Assembly: GCA_027257055.1 (NCBI GenBank)
Contig: JAPVLO010000951.1
Location: 363,501 to 427,500, forward strand
Direction of reading: 5' to 3'
Length of the DNA stretch: 64,000 nucleotides
Origin: Cephalopachus bancanus
Taxonomy: Eukaryota; Chordata; Mammalia; Primates; Tarsiidae
Part shown: positions 44,825 to 56,799 of the stretch, in pieces
Numbering within the stretch: the stretch's first letter is position 1
Layout of the letters: the number at the start of each line of letters is the position of its first letter
Translations under genes and position numbers: made by a program
Notes under the pieces: generated by a model
Databases searched by the model: none
Told to the model about the DNA's origin: nothing
The model's input: the letters and a program-made list of their open reading frames with translations, nothing else

Positions 44825-46475
44825 TTGATTAGTGTCTTAGATATGAGGCACAACTTCCTAACGACAGATGAAAATGGGTAAAATATTGGTGCAAGTTAGA
44901 TTCTGAGGGTTTGAACAATGTCTTTATTTTTGCTTTTGCTTTTTACTTTTTAGGTATTGGAACTTAAAATGTATGAAAATTTGGGATGGGTGATAGATCA
45001 TCAGATCCCATAATATCTCATTTTGTGATGAACATGTCAGACAGATGGAACAGTGATCAGGAATGAAGTAGAGAGGTCCACACAGAGACTGGGTGGAAAA
45101 ACAGAGTTTTCAGAAAAACGATGGCCATCCCTACTCATTTTAGGAATGGTGATTCTGAAACACGCCCCCAAGTAAGTTAAAAAACCATTGATTCTGAGCA
45201 ATAAACACCGTATGGAGATTAAAACTCTGATAAATTGCAGGGTGCACCTCACAGAGGAAGATCAGAGGGTTATCATAATTAACATGATCTTGCATTTCAT
45301 CCCTCTCATGGCTAAAACTCGAATGTGATGTGCCTTTTTGGACCAATGCTGGGTTATGTAATTTCTGCTGCTTGGAAATATTCTCGAGTTGCTTCTGAGT
45401 TCATGGTTCTCCAACTGCATGTTTCTCTGATCTCCATTCCCTCAGACACGTGATTCCATGAATAAACACTTTAAACTCAGTGCTATTAAAAATCTGCGGT
45501 CACAGAGTCTGAGCTTGTGTAAGTGCTTAGTAAACATCCTCTCTGAAGGGAAGGGAAGACTAAAGCCTTTGAAAATATTGAAACACCAATAAATTAGTTT
45601 TCAAAAATAATTTCTACCCTACCAGAAGAAGAGTCCCAACAAAAGCAAAACCAAACCAAGCCTTACACGAGTTCACAGAAAGAGGCATTTTTTGGAACAA
45701 ATGTATTGGCTATGCTAAATCCCCTAGCCCTGAAGAGCACCATTGCAAAACCTATTAATCATTCCAGAATTAACATCCTGGACAGGAGTTTAGTAACTTG
45801 GTCCTCATTCAGTTAATTATAGGAAAGAGGCTCAACATCAGGGAGAAAAGTTTACTAATTTTACCTTGTCTGCATCATTTGCTCAAGGGATTCAGTATTT
45901 TTATGACGACTACACATTCATCGTCAATGCAATGGAGACTCTAGACAGAAATACTTGTGTAGAGAGGTTTCTGGTCTCCAGGCAGGATCAAACTCATCAC
46001 ACACTGGATTCTGTAGGCAACTTCCAGCAGTCTGCTTCCTCCTTTCTGTTGGTCAAATGCCAACATAAATTAATTCTTAAGAGAACAGCACAAGATCGTC
46101 AGTATATGACTAGACCATTCTTCATATCTCATTGTCTTGTGATGTCCTACTTAATTCGTTGCTTCACTCATATTTCTGCTGTGAGCTAATTTATATGGAA
46201 AGGCATTCAGAGTCCTTTTCCTACCCTGTGAACACTTTCCCTTCTGGGGCTTACAACGCATGGAAGTAGAGACGTCCAAGGCTTCAGGAGATGGGTGGGT
46301 GTCTGCTAAAAGATAGCATCATCCCTCTGCCTTGACTCACCAATTATTCTTATGTTTTTGTTTGAATCATTTTCAAGATAGTCAACTTGAAGGCCAGCAT
46401 TTGCAGGGAAAAAAAGAAAATTCTAATATCCTTTTGTATATAGAGAACATGGCATGGTGAACTGATCCATATGTT
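44825..46475. other. Unique sequence, no gene called
   Basis: A 107-codon + frame at 45,866-46,189 lacks motifs and splice context. A possible tiny acceptor/donor pair at 45,145/45,172 (GTAAGT) is too weak to call. Confidence 0.4.
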
Positions 46476-46479
46476 TCTT

Positions 46480-46800
46480 TAATTTTTTTAACTTTAAAAA
46501 ATTAACCTTTTAAATTTGAGATAGTTTTAGGCTCACGTGCAGTTGTAAGAAATAATGCAGAGAGATTCCTTGTCCTTTGTCTACTTTCTCCTGGGAGTAA
46601 TGTCTTGCAAACCTGAAGTTCAATATCACAACCAGGATATTGACCTTGATACAGTTAAGAGACAGAGCATTTCCATCACAAGGTCTACCAGGTCTCCCTT
46701 TTAAAACCACACTCACTGTCTTGTTTGATGACGGGCTCCAGGATCCAATGAGTGAGGCAGGAAATTCCACTTTTCAGGGCCAGTTGAACTCAGATAAATG
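46480..46800 (-). mobile_element. Old L1M fragment
   Basis: GAGATAGTTTTAGGCTCACGTGCAGTTGTAAGAAATAATGCAGAG and CAATATCACAACCAGGATATTGAC are reverse-complement L1M sequence. Confidence 0.75.
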
Positions 46801-46884
46801 TTTGCAAGAAACTGCTCCAATACTCACGCTTGTAGGACATAGCCTTGGCTTTGGGTTTGACATCTGTCTTACTTTTAATTGGAG

Positions 46885-47215
46885 ATACTTTAACAAAGTG
46901 CCTTAGACTGGGTCATTTATGAACAGTGTATACTTATTGCTCACAGCTTTGGAGGCTGGAAGTCTGAGATCAGGGCATGGCAGTTTCAGTGTCTGGTGAG
47001 AACTCGCTCCCTGCTTCCCAGTGAGTACCTTTTCATTATGTTCTCACGTGGTGGAAGGCAGTCTCTTTTCTTAGGGCACTAATCCCTTTTATAAGGGTGG
47101 GACCCTTATGACTTAACAACTTTACAAAGCCTTTAACTCTGCTTACTATCACATTGGGGATTAAACTCCAATGTATGAATTTGAAGGGATGGCACAGACA
47201 TTTAGACCATAACAA
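46885..47215 (-). mobile_element. MLT1/MST-type LTR
   Basis: GCCTTAGACTGGGTCATTTATGAAC, AGCTTTGGAGGCTGGAAGTCTGAGATC, CTCACGTGGTGGAAGGC, GGGCACTAATCCCTTTTATAAGG and TTTAGACCATAACA are in the reverse MaLR order. Confidence 0.87.
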
Positions 47216-47289
47216 TATCACTGTAGCAACATTCAAAAGCTTACTTTTCTCTCTTTTAGTCAGAGAACAAAGGATCTGGAGGGCTTCAG

Positions 47290-48110
47290 ATCTCCCGAGT
47301 CCAAGGTAGCAAAACGCTCAGAAGGTACAATAAACATTCATGGGCTCCAGTCTGGTAGTGGTAGGCATATTAGCATGGAAGAGCTTGTCTTCTTCCTCAG
47401 ATTTAAGAATCAAGTCTTGACTTACAGGGTTTGGGTGGAACAAGGAACAGCAGCGGAAATCTGTGGGGACACATTTGGTCCAATGTCTTTGGAGTGAGAG
47501 TTCCAGCCTTGGTGGGGTGGAAGGCACGAGTGTTCACCTGAATTCAGATCTATTTGTTGAGTGGGATCTGCAGTACCTTATATCTGGGGTGTGTTCCTTG
47601 TGGCAGGCTCTTACCAGGTGTTTGGTCAGCTCAGCTCTGAAGAGATTGAATGAAGGCACCAATCCTTGGCTGCCCTTCCTGAAGGGTATGGATGAATGGG
47701 GGTGTAGATTTTCTTCTGTTCTAAGAACTCAGAGATGCTTGTAATTTTGGCATGTATTTCTCCTGTAGCACTCCATTTCTTGCACTTCTTCCCCATTTGA
47801 TGCAATTTCCTTAGGGTATATCCTGGGTATTTGCAGTGGGACTGGCCAGGGGGAATTGGAAAGGCAGAATCCAGAGCAGCGAGGTACCTGGCATTTGGAG
47901 ATTTCTCTGGAACACAGACTGGGGTGTGTCTGCAAATTCCAGGGCAGGGCTACAGCTCACCCTGGTCGTCCTCCAAAGCAATGTGCCCGGGCTTGGCCTC
48001 TTGGGACTCAACTTGTGCAGTCATCCAGGCACTGTGGAACTGTGAGTGTCAGAGCCTCTACCCACAAATTCCTAGATTTGGGATAATTCTGAAGATATAT
48101 ATTATTGGAT
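47290..48110. other. GC-richer block of unknown origin
   Basis: About 0.8 kb without a repeat that I can name. It is richer in G+C and free of stops in three + frames at once around 47,831-48,217 (up to 128 codons). Words include GTGGGACTGGCCAGGGGG and CAATGTGCCCGGGCTTGGCC. It may be an unrecognised LTR or retroelement. Confidence 0.4.
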
Positions 48111-48507
48111 GCTGGGGTTTTTTCATGCTATCTAGCTGTGTGTCTTCACTAACCAATCTTTCTTTATGGCTCTGCCTCCCACTCCACACCCTTTCCAACC
48201 TCTGGTACCTATCATGAGATCCATTTCTTTCGCCCCCACATAGGAGTGACGACACAAGTCTTGCAGAGCATGGTAACTCTAGTTAGTAACAATGTATTGC
48301 ATATTTCAAAGTCCCTGGAAGAGAGGACATGTCGTTCCTCAACACGCTGAAATGATAAATACCTGAAGTGATAGACACTCCAGATCCCTTGGCCTAATCA
48401 AGATACACCATTAAAAAAAAACTGAACAACAAAAAACATTAAATTTGCTTTTTCACAGGTTTGAGCCTTGCATTCATTCATTTACTATTTATTTATTTAC
48501 TTATTTA

Positions 48508-48634
48508 CTTAAAAATAGAGTTGAGGTCTCACTACCTTGCCCAGGTTGGTCTCGAACTCTTGAGCTCAAGTGACCCTCTTGCTGGTCTCTCAAAGCACTG
48601 GGATTTCAGGTGTGAGCCACTGTGCCTGGCCACT
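48508..48634 (-). mobile_element. Free left Alu monomer (FLAM-like)
   Basis: TTGAGGTCTCACTACCTTGCCCAGG, CTCGAACTCTTGAGCTC and GCCACTGTGCCTGGCC form a single arm. A TTTA run precedes it (48,483-48,510). Confidence 0.88.
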
Positions 48635-48656
48635 TTTTTTGACTTTTTCTCTTTAG

Positions 48657-48752
48657 ACCCACCTACACATGATGAAAGATCCTACCGTGATTTGCATTCA
48701 CCGCCTTGGCAAGGAGCAAGTGTGCTCAGCATAGGGACAGCTATGTGATTTT
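48657..48752 (+). CDS. Weak candidate exon with an in-frame stop
   Basis: The acceptor TTTTTTTGACTTTTTCTCTTTAG is excellent and the donor GTAAGTG is good. In the frame that fits a phase-1 entry (as left by 36,110) it reads PPTHDERSYRDLHSPPWQ then GASVLSIGTAM and then TGA, two codons before the donor. The length of 96 is a multiple of three and would keep phase 1 into 62,231. The stop means it is a chance match, a poison exon or decayed. Confidence 0.25.
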
Positions 48753-48869
48753 GTAAGTGAAACTCGTGTTTTGAGAGGACCTGAAATGTCCGTAGTTGCT
48801 CAGATCACAACACAGATAGAGAAGGGATCCTCTGGAAGAAAAATATTTGAAAAGAGGAGGTGTGAGTCA

Positions 48870-49085
48870 AAGGGTACAACATTTTGGTGAGACAGGAGGA
48901 ATACGTTCAGGAACTCTACTACACAGCATGGTGACTGCAGTTAACTACAACGTGTAGTATACTTGAACATTGCTAAGAGGATGGACTTCAAAGGTTCTCA
49001 CATCCTCCAAAAGTGATGAATATGTAAACTGATGGATATTTGACCTAGCTTGGTTTAACTATTCCACAATGCATAAATACATAAA
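48870..49085 (+). mobile_element. Old L1M 3' end
   Basis: GGAATACGTTCAGGAACTCTACTACACAGCATGGTGACTGCAG, TATACTTGAACATTGCTAAGAGG and ATGGATATTTGACCTAGC are L1M 3' UTR. It runs straight into the minisatellite. Confidence 0.82.
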
Positions 49086-49335
49086 AACGTCATGTTATAC
49101 ACCATAAATATATACAATCAAAGTGTCATGTTATATACCATAAATACATACAATCAAATCTTCATGCTATGTACCACAAAGACATACAATCAAAACGTCA
49201 TGTTATACATCATAGATACATACAATCAAAAAGTCATGTTACACCATAAATATATACAATCAAAACTTCATGTTATACATCATAAATAATACAATCAAAA
49301 CATCATGTTTTACACCATAAATACATGCAATTTTC
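49085..49335. repeat. ~37-bp minisatellite made from an L1 3' end
   Basis: The unit AAAACGTCATGTTATACACC then ATAAATATATACAATC is repeated about seven times with small changes. It is the normal end of the adjoining L1M 3' UTR, so the array expanded from it. A 65-codon frame with repeated TYNQ words is a by-product. Confidence 0.93.
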
Positions 49336-50960
49336 TTCAAAGTAAGTAAATAAAATAGTTTTAAAAATAATAGGATGCATTTGTAAATACATAGTTATAT
49401 ATAAGTATATACTTATATAAAAATAAATATAAATGTGTTTTATATATAAATATAAACATAGATATTATATAGAATATATACATAAATATAAACATATCCA
49501 CACATATATACATATATATTTACAAATACACACTCATAGCTGTTGACAAAATGCAATAACGCAAAGTCCTACTTAAACTGAAAAAAAAAAATCAGAGGTT
49601 GTGAGTTAATTCTGAGGTCTGAGATGTGATGAATTGGCCAATATAAAAAATATGTTTAAAAACCACAGACCCAAGGAGAAGACGGCTCCAAACCTTTTCA
49701 TCAAAGCCCCCAGAGGAATGTGTGGCAAGGACAGAGCTCACCCATGTTTGAAAAAATCGTGGTTGATGATTTTCTAAGCTTCTCTACAGACTTTCAACCC
49801 CAGAGTCAAAGAGTGTAAGTAAAAGTCTACACACAAAATTTATAAAGAAAAATATGGGGGCCCCCCAAAGCAAAGAGAAAAACTGAGCCAGACAGGTTGC
49901 CCCCAAGATAACCTGTGTGACCTAGACAAGACATCCTAACTGCGTCAGGAGGGACCTGTGGGGACAGCATTTCAGAGAATGTCTTCAGAGCACTCATGGG
50001 CAATTACCAGAGTCAAATCACAACGAAGACTGACCATATAGAACATCATAACCACGCAGCACCAGTCATAAAACATGATTAATGTGATGTAATAAAAGGC
50101 AAGGTGGAACCAATAGTCTGAGTGGAAACAAGCGATTTCTTTGTTTGGGAGGAGAGTATAAATGTTAGCTTCATTTTATTTCCTGTGAATGTTATTATGC
50201 ATATTAAATTTAATGCTAACCAATAAAATAATGAAAACTGAAAACACAACTTTCTCACAAAAGAGGGGAGAAATATTAAAAACTAAAATAAAATACAATA
50301 AGTAAACAAAATAAAAAATTCACCTACATACCAAAAAATATAAATAATTGAATCAAAGAAATCTACTGATGACTAGAAATTTCAAAACAGAACACAAAAA
50401 ATTAATTTTGGAAATGTGAACCAAATAACTATAAATGGTCTGAAAGTGTTTCATAGTAGACATGAACGCTGAGATCAGGCTGAAAAAAAAAATCTAGGTC
50501 TTTGCTATTTACAAAGGATGGAAACCCATAACACAGAAAGGCTAAGAGTCAAGATATAAAAAAATAGGTGATAAACACAAAGGGAAAATTTTTGTAGCTA
50601 GAGTAACAGAAAGCAGGAAAGGAAAAGAGGTACAGGGATAAATATGGTTGATATCAAGTCATAAAAAATTTCACCCAAAATTATAAAAATAGATTTTTTT
50701 TGGTACCTAGAAGCACAGAGCCCAAATACACAGAGCAACACTTGATAGAATTAAAATAATAAATTGTCAATTCCAAACCCCTACCTTCTGCCAATCTCTG
50801 CTTGTGAAGGAGATAGCTTTCAAGAATAGATGTGACCAATTCTCATATTTCAGGAGATTTTTGTATTTAGTTATTATTATTTGCAGCTAAACTTGACTTG
50901 CTTCCTCTCTTGATCTCTTTAAATTAATTTAATATCCTTGAACAACTGCAGTCTCTCTGT
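49336..50960. other. AT-rich unique sequence
   Basis: 49,370-49,545 is an ATATA/TATAAATA-rich region. The rest has no recognised repeat or gene. Confidence 0.5.
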
Positions 50961-50964
50961 GTCC

Positions 50965-51295
50965 TTCCAAAATTGCTGTGGTGAACCCTTATCCCCCCAG
51001 GTGATGGAGTTAGGAGGTAAGGACTTTGGGAGGTGATGAGGGTGGAGCCTCATGCATGGGATTTGTGTCCTTACAAAAGGGTTCCTAGAGGGCCCTCTAG
51101 CCCCTTCTACCATATGAGGATACAGTGAGAAGGCACTGTTGTCTATGAACCAGGAAGTGAGTCTTCTTCAGACGTGGGACCCACATATCTTGACCTTGGA
51201 CTTCCAGCCTCCAGAGCTGTGAGCCATAAATGTCTGTTTTTTACAAACCACCCAGTCTATGGGATTCTGTTACGATAGCCATAAGAACTAAGACG
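50965..51295 (+). mobile_element. MLT1A-type LTR
   Basis: TGGTGAACCCTTATCCCCCCAGG, GGACTTTGGGAGGTGATGAGGG, CATATGAGGATACAGTGAGAAGG, ACTTCCAGCCTCCAGAGCTGTGAG and CATAAGAACTAAGACGG are in order. Confidence 0.92.
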
Positions 51296-51299
51296 GCTT

Positions 51300-52841
51300 T
51301 ATTCTATGCTTCAGAGGAGGAAGAAAATCAAGCCTCATTGTAAATTAGTTTTTATTAATTTACATTTATTTGAGACACGACATAAGTCAAATATAGCTTG
51401 TGATTATTTTTATGAATTGACTTTTTGGGCACTCCTTGTAAAACTAAAGGACTTGCTGTACTAATTAGAGCCTGGGGGTGAGGAGGGAACCTCTCCAAGC
51501 TGCATCTTAGGCGTATGAAATATTGATACCTTCGCCGCCCTACAACATGTGTGACTAATTTAGAGAGATTTTTGCAAGGGTCTGAACAAAGTAAGAGGCA
51601 GAGGGCATCTGTCACCAATACATTTTCGCAGAAAGATTTGACACGGTTTCAGGGATGACAACCAGGATGTTGTCGCTTAGAAAAAGCGATTTCCCTCATT
51701 AAAATTTTTTCACCCACCCCACCGGCCGCTTTGAAAACGAAAGCTGCAAGATGAACATAAAAATACGGCCCTCTAAATCAAAACCAGATGTGTGCAGCTT
51801 TGAGGATTTCCTGGCTTTCTTCTTCGTTTTATTTTTCGTGTCTCTTAAAATGCATGCAACTTCTGAAGATGACTTTGTACTGGGAAGGTCTGCCGTTGGT
51901 TTGGGACAACACAGTTGAATAGGCAAATAAACAAATGCCCTGGTGATGATTCAACCAGAGAGACTGAAGTGCATTGTTTGCACAAGGAAACTTCTGGAAT
52001 ACATTAGACAAATTGACTTGTTTCTAAATAATACCAATCTGGGCAGTAGCTTAAGAGTAATTTATGTATCCCTCCACCCTCCAACTCTTCTCTGCCTTGG
52101 ATGACCGCACCCCATGTAAATCTTTAACTCAGTTACAAAGCCCTAGAATTTTATGCATTTGACACGGTTGTGAGGGTACAGCTCATCTCGTCTTTCTGGT
52201 TTTCTAGAAGATAGCTCGCTGGACACATAAAAATATATTCTCTCTATGCAAATCATTAATAGGATGAGCGGTCAGGAGGGGACGTCTCAAACTCAATTGT
52301 TTTTTTACTTATATTTCTGGTCACAACTATGTAACTTTTTTTGAAAACAAAGTAAAAGGATGCAAAGTTTCTACAGGCAGGGAAATGTGGACAAACTGAC
52401 TTTTGGACTGGACACATTCAGATTCAACTCTGTGTTGTAACATGTACCTGTGTAATTGTAGGTTTCTCACCTGTAAGAGTAAGAATGAGAAAGAGAACTC
52501 ATTGGGGTGCTTTGACGACTCCATGAGAAAATTTAGGGGTACAAAGCACCCAGTCCATCTCCATCTTGGTCAGAAGCAGTGTTTGCTCCTTCAGTTTGTG
52601 CCAAAAATACAACACAAGTACCCTCATGCTCCAATAGCCCTCCTATTGCTATCTACCGGATGCTCTTCAATCTTCTCATCTCTGAAGAAAGTTGACATAT
52701 GATTTGTAAGAAGTCTTCGTTTATGAATAAGTGCAAAAACACACAACTACCACGTTTTAGCTTTGCTCTAATACAAGGCAGCCGTCAGACAAGCAGAAAT
52801 TTGTTTTCATGACATCTCTCTGATGGTGCTTTATTTTTTAG
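51300..52841. other. Repeat-free block with many CpGs, possible conserved noncoding DNA
   Basis: No transposon recognised. CpGs are kept at many places (CCTTCGCCGCCC, TTTTCGCAG, GTCGCTTAGAAAAAGCGA, CCGGCCGC, ATACGGCCC, CTTCGTTTTATTTTTCGTG), and TAATTAG-type homeodomain cores occur (51,465). No coding frame stands out. A regulatory role is inference. Confidence 0.45.
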
Positions 52842-52920
52842 TAAAAACCCAATGTCCAGGGTGGCCCCATTTTCATGACAATAAAAATATTTTAACGGTG
52901 CTATAAAGTGGTGAACAAAA
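52842..52920 (+). CDS. Very weak candidate exon with an in-frame stop
   Basis: The acceptor GGTGCTTTATTTTTTAG and donor AAAA|GTGAGT are good, but the best frame (KTQCPGWPHFHDNKNILTVL) meets TAA six codons before the donor. Listed because its phases (1 in, 2 out) would connect 48,752 to 57,313. Most likely chance. Confidence 0.15.
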
Positions 52921-54330
52921 GTGAGTGCAAGATGAGTTAATTTTGCCTAGTCTCTCGAGAGAAATCCAGCTTGACCACAATTCTTATAAATAAGAAACAT
53001 ATCTTGGTGGAGGATGATAGATAATTATGACCACCATATTTATTTTACCTTGTATGAACTTCCAAATGGTCTCTCAATTTATGAAGAACTTAAAAAAATC
53101 ACGTTGAAATAAAACAATAGTGAAGCACAGACATAGTGAACTTGCAGCCAAGAAATTTGTCTCAATCGCTTGAAGAGGTTTTGCCTGCCAGGAGAAATTC
53201 CGTTGACCTAATTAGAAAGGGATTGGTTAATTTTCCCTATGGATGACTTGATGGTTTTTAAGAAGATTTGAAACAAGAAGTATTCCCGTGATATTCATTA
53301 ACTTGATGAAATAGTGACACTGTGTTTGCAGAAATTGAGTTTAATTTCATAGGGTGCTATCATATATATTTTAAAAATCTTGGCATGTGCTAAACAAAAC
53401 ATGAAAAATTATATAGATCAGATTGATTCCATTGCTTCTTCTATAATGAGTAAAATTGTTTTGCAAGAAATTGTTCTTTAAAGTGTTAGAAGGTAGGTTT
53501 GCTTCGTCTTTCAGTCTATCATATTTTAAAAGCTGTGATGTATTATTTCACTCTTTAGGTGGTAGAGACAAAGCTATTGGCTTGACCCAGGTGTTGTTGT
53601 TGTTATGAAGTCGTAGCCGTGCTGAGTGTCCCTGTTCCCTGAAGCCTTGGTGTTGGAAAAGCCCTGAGGAATGTGCTCTTCTGGAGTCATGCTGGCCTCA
53701 GCGATTTGCTTCCTAAATGCGATTTCCATGACCACACTGTCCAATGCACCCACATACACTAAAACTTAAAGTAAATTCCATGGTAGCACATTGAGACATG
53801 TTGATATTGGCAGCCCATCTGATTCCATCATGAAATCCAACAACGAGAAAGAAATAAAAAAGAACCAGTGTTCTTACAGCAAACCCCAGCAACAAAAGAG
53901 CAGGAAGTCGTACTCTGTTGCTACATTTTTATTTTAATGTGGTGTTCCAGGAACTCCGAGTTTCCTATGTGTTGCCTACACATTCCTGTGGCAGAAAGTA
54001 GGGCAAATGCTGAACTTATGATGAAATGTGTTATAGTCAAAATTTTGGAACCAGCTAGTCTAATGTCTGCGGTGACACATTTTATTGAGTTTATTTGCAT
54101 ATTCAACACATTTGTGTCAGATTCTTCAAAATGCAGATATGGACATGCATGAGCCTTGGGTTGTAATTGTATCTGCCAACAGACCAGAAGAGCAGAGAAG
54201 CTATTTGCAAGTGATAAATAATTATTGATGGATTATCATCTTGTGAGCACAGGACACAGCAAGGTAATTCCTGACTTTGACCTTTAACACAAAATTTTGA
54301 CCTCGTCATCCTTGGACTCTTTTTTTTTAG
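52921..54330. other. Unique sequence, nothing recognised
   Basis: Continuation of the repeat-free region. Frames of 60-94 codons near 53,574-54,152 on both strands have no motif. Confidence 0.45.
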
Positions 54331-54334
54331 AGTT

Positions 54335-54605
54335 TAAATTAATTTATTTTCTTTTTATTGATGTATCATAGTGTGCATACTTTTGAGGTACGTGTAGTAT
54401 ATTGATATATGCACACAATGTGCCATGATAAATCAGTATGACTGGGATGGCCATCACCTCAAACATTTTCCTTTTCTTTGTGTTGGGAATATCATAATTC
54501 TCTTCAAGCTACTTTGAAAAATGCAATAAATTACTGGTAGCTACAACTTTCCTACTATATGATGAATGCTATCACTTATTTCTTCTATTTAATGAATTCT
54601 TCTTA
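54335..54605 (-). mobile_element. Old L1M 3' fragment
   Basis: TTTTTATTGATGTATCATAGTGTGC, GAGGTACGTGTAGTATATTGATATATGCAC and GCCATCACCTCAAACATTTTCC are minus-strand L1M 3' sequence. Confidence 0.8.
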
Positions 54606-55122
54606 TTTTGCTCTGCCTGCAACCTACCTATGCTATGAAATGTGTGAATCTCATTCTTTTTAAGGGAATATGTTGGCTTTTCTTCAGCTGGTTTTAATTG
54701 AGCGAGCATACAAAACCTGCCCTGGAGTCTAGTCATCTGAGTTATTGGTCAACATATTTAATAATCCAGGGACGAGGTTGCTAAGTTTTCCTGTGCTTGT
54801 TATACAGACAGTACCACAAAAAGGGCTCCATGACAAAGTTGACAAGGCATCTAAATTATCTAGATAGAATCAGACATTCATTTCCTCATGTGTTTGCCTA
54901 TACCCTGCTGTAACCTGCATTTAAACATAGTGAGAAAAAAATAGACTAGTGTTTTCCAGGGATTCTAAGGAGAAGGACGGGGAGTGACTGTTGAATAAAA
55001 TAAAGTAAAGCGTTTTCATTTGGAGTGGCGAAAAGGTGCTGAGTTAAATAGTGGTGATGATTGTACCACATTGTGTCTGTACCAAATGCAGCTGAGTTGT
55101 GCCATTTACAATGGTTATGATG
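54606..55122. other. Unique sequence, nothing recognised
   Basis: No repeat or exon signal. Confidence 0.4.
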
Positions 55123-55124
55123 GT

Positions 55125-55571
55125 GTTATGAGTTGAGATGCAGCAAATTTGCATATTAAATTTCTGATCCTCGTCCCTCAGAATGTGACCTCACTTCCAA
55201 ATATACTGAAGTTGGATTGGTTGCTAATCCAGTATGACTGGTGTCCTTGTAAATGTTGGAAATCTGGACTCAAGGAAATGTGCACACAGAGAAAACACCA
55301 TGTAAAAATGAAGGCAAAGATGATGCTTCTACAAGCCAACAAAGACCAAGAATTACCGGCAGCCCCAGAAGCTGAGAGAGAGGCATGAAACAGATTCTTC
55401 TTTATGGTTTCCAAAAGATTCTTCCCTTAGAACTTCCAGAAAGAGCTCTATCCTGATGCCATCTTGATCTCAGATTTCTGTATTCCAGAACTGTGAAAGA
55501 GTAAGTTTTTACTGTTTTTAAGCCATTCAGTTGGTGGTGCTTTCTTATGACTGACCTAGGAACTTAATACA
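55125..55571 (+). mobile_element. MLT1-type LTR, nearly full length
   Basis: From GTTATGAGTTGAGATGCAG, through CCTCAGAATGTGACC, CCAGTATGACTGGTGTCCTTG, GATGATGCTTCTACAAGCC and CTGAGAGAGAGGCATG, to ACCTAGGAACTTAATACA. Confidence 0.93.
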
Positions 55572-55779
55572 GGGAGTAAAACTAATAAGATTTATTCACT
55601 TATGGGAAAGAGAAGAGTGAATGTTGTCTCCAAAAATTTGGCCAAAGAATGGGGAATGCTGGAAGGGAGGAATTTTTAAAGGAAGTTCAAGTGTCCAGTT
55701 CTGGACATGTTGAGTTGGAGATATCCTTGAACATGTATATAAATCATGTGTCCGCTAATCATTTAAGAGGAGGTGTTGA

Positions 55780-56212
55780 CAATAGCAAAAGCATGGAATC
55801 AACCCTACTGCCCATTGAAAGTAGACTGGATAAAGAAAATGTGGTACATATACATTATGGAATATTACACAGCCATAAAGAAGAACAAAATCATGGACTT
55901 TACATGAAATTGGATGGAGTTGGAGACCATCATACTTAGTGATTGATCGCAGAAACAAAAAACTGAATAACACATGCTCTCATTTATAAGTGGGACCTGT
56001 ACATCAGTCACAATAGCACAAGAGAGTGATCAGCAGTCATTGGACACTGCCAGGGAAGGAAAGGGAACCATGTAGCAGCACAAAGTGTACATAATCTTTA
56101 ACCAGTGTAAGCGAGGATCAGTTGAAGACCCAAACTTCACTTGCGCATAGATTACTTATGTACCTAATCCTGACTTCTACCCCATGTCTCTATAATAAAA
56201 TAAAGTCAAAAG
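55780..56212 (+). mobile_element. Short 5'-truncated L1 with 15-bp target duplications
   Basis: Perfect duplications AAGAGGAGGTGTTGA at 55,765-55,779 and 56,213-56,227 flank 433 bp of L1 3' end: CAATAGCAAAAGCATGGAATC, GTGGTACATATACATTATGG, CACATGCTCTCATTTATAAGTGGG and ACCTAATCCTGACTTCTACCCC. Confidence 0.96.
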
Positions 56213-56229
56213 AAGAGGAGGTGTTGAAT

Positions 56230-56790
56230 AGATAGTTAGATATATGTGAGTCTGGAGATTGGGACCAAGAGACAAAGGTTAATGATAGACATTTGAGGGT
56301 TGTTGGCAAATGAAAGTATTTAAAGACATAAGACATAGGTCACCCAAGGAGTAGCAAGGAGAGAAGAAATGGCTTGAGCCTGGGCTTGTCAAGAGCAGGA
56401 TGAAATTAAGAAGAGAACTTGGAAGACAGGACTGAAGGAGTTTAATTTCCTGAAGCCAAGTGAATGCAAAACCCCAAAAGAGGAAGAAATTCCCTGTATG
56501 GGGGGTCAGTCATCCCCACTTGCCTGGACTATGGGGTTCCTAAGACATAGCACTAAAGCCAGGACAGTCCTGGACAAGTTATGATGGTTGAACATTGAAC
56601 CATGATCGCTGTGTGTCCATGATCGCTCAGAGGTCACGTAAGGTGCTTCTGAGAGTAGACTACTGGGTTTTTTATTAACATGGAGTTAAAGGATGACTTC
56701 GACTTCAGAAACTTATAGTATGAGTCAGAGATATCACAGACAGGAATGCAATCTCCCCAGATCCCAGGGAGTCATAGTCTGCTTTGTGCT
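56230..56790. other. Unique sequence, nothing recognised
   Basis: No repeat or gene seen. GCTGTGTGTCCATGATCGCT-type words near 56,590-56,635 include a short GATCGCT duplication. Confidence 0.4.
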
Positions 56791-56799
56791 GATGTCAGA

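Noticed and set aside
49784..49808. 25-base acceptor/donor pair with GTAAGT
   Set aside because: Too short and AT-rich. The phase would fit between the 36-kb and 57-kb candidates, but I cannot separate it from chance.
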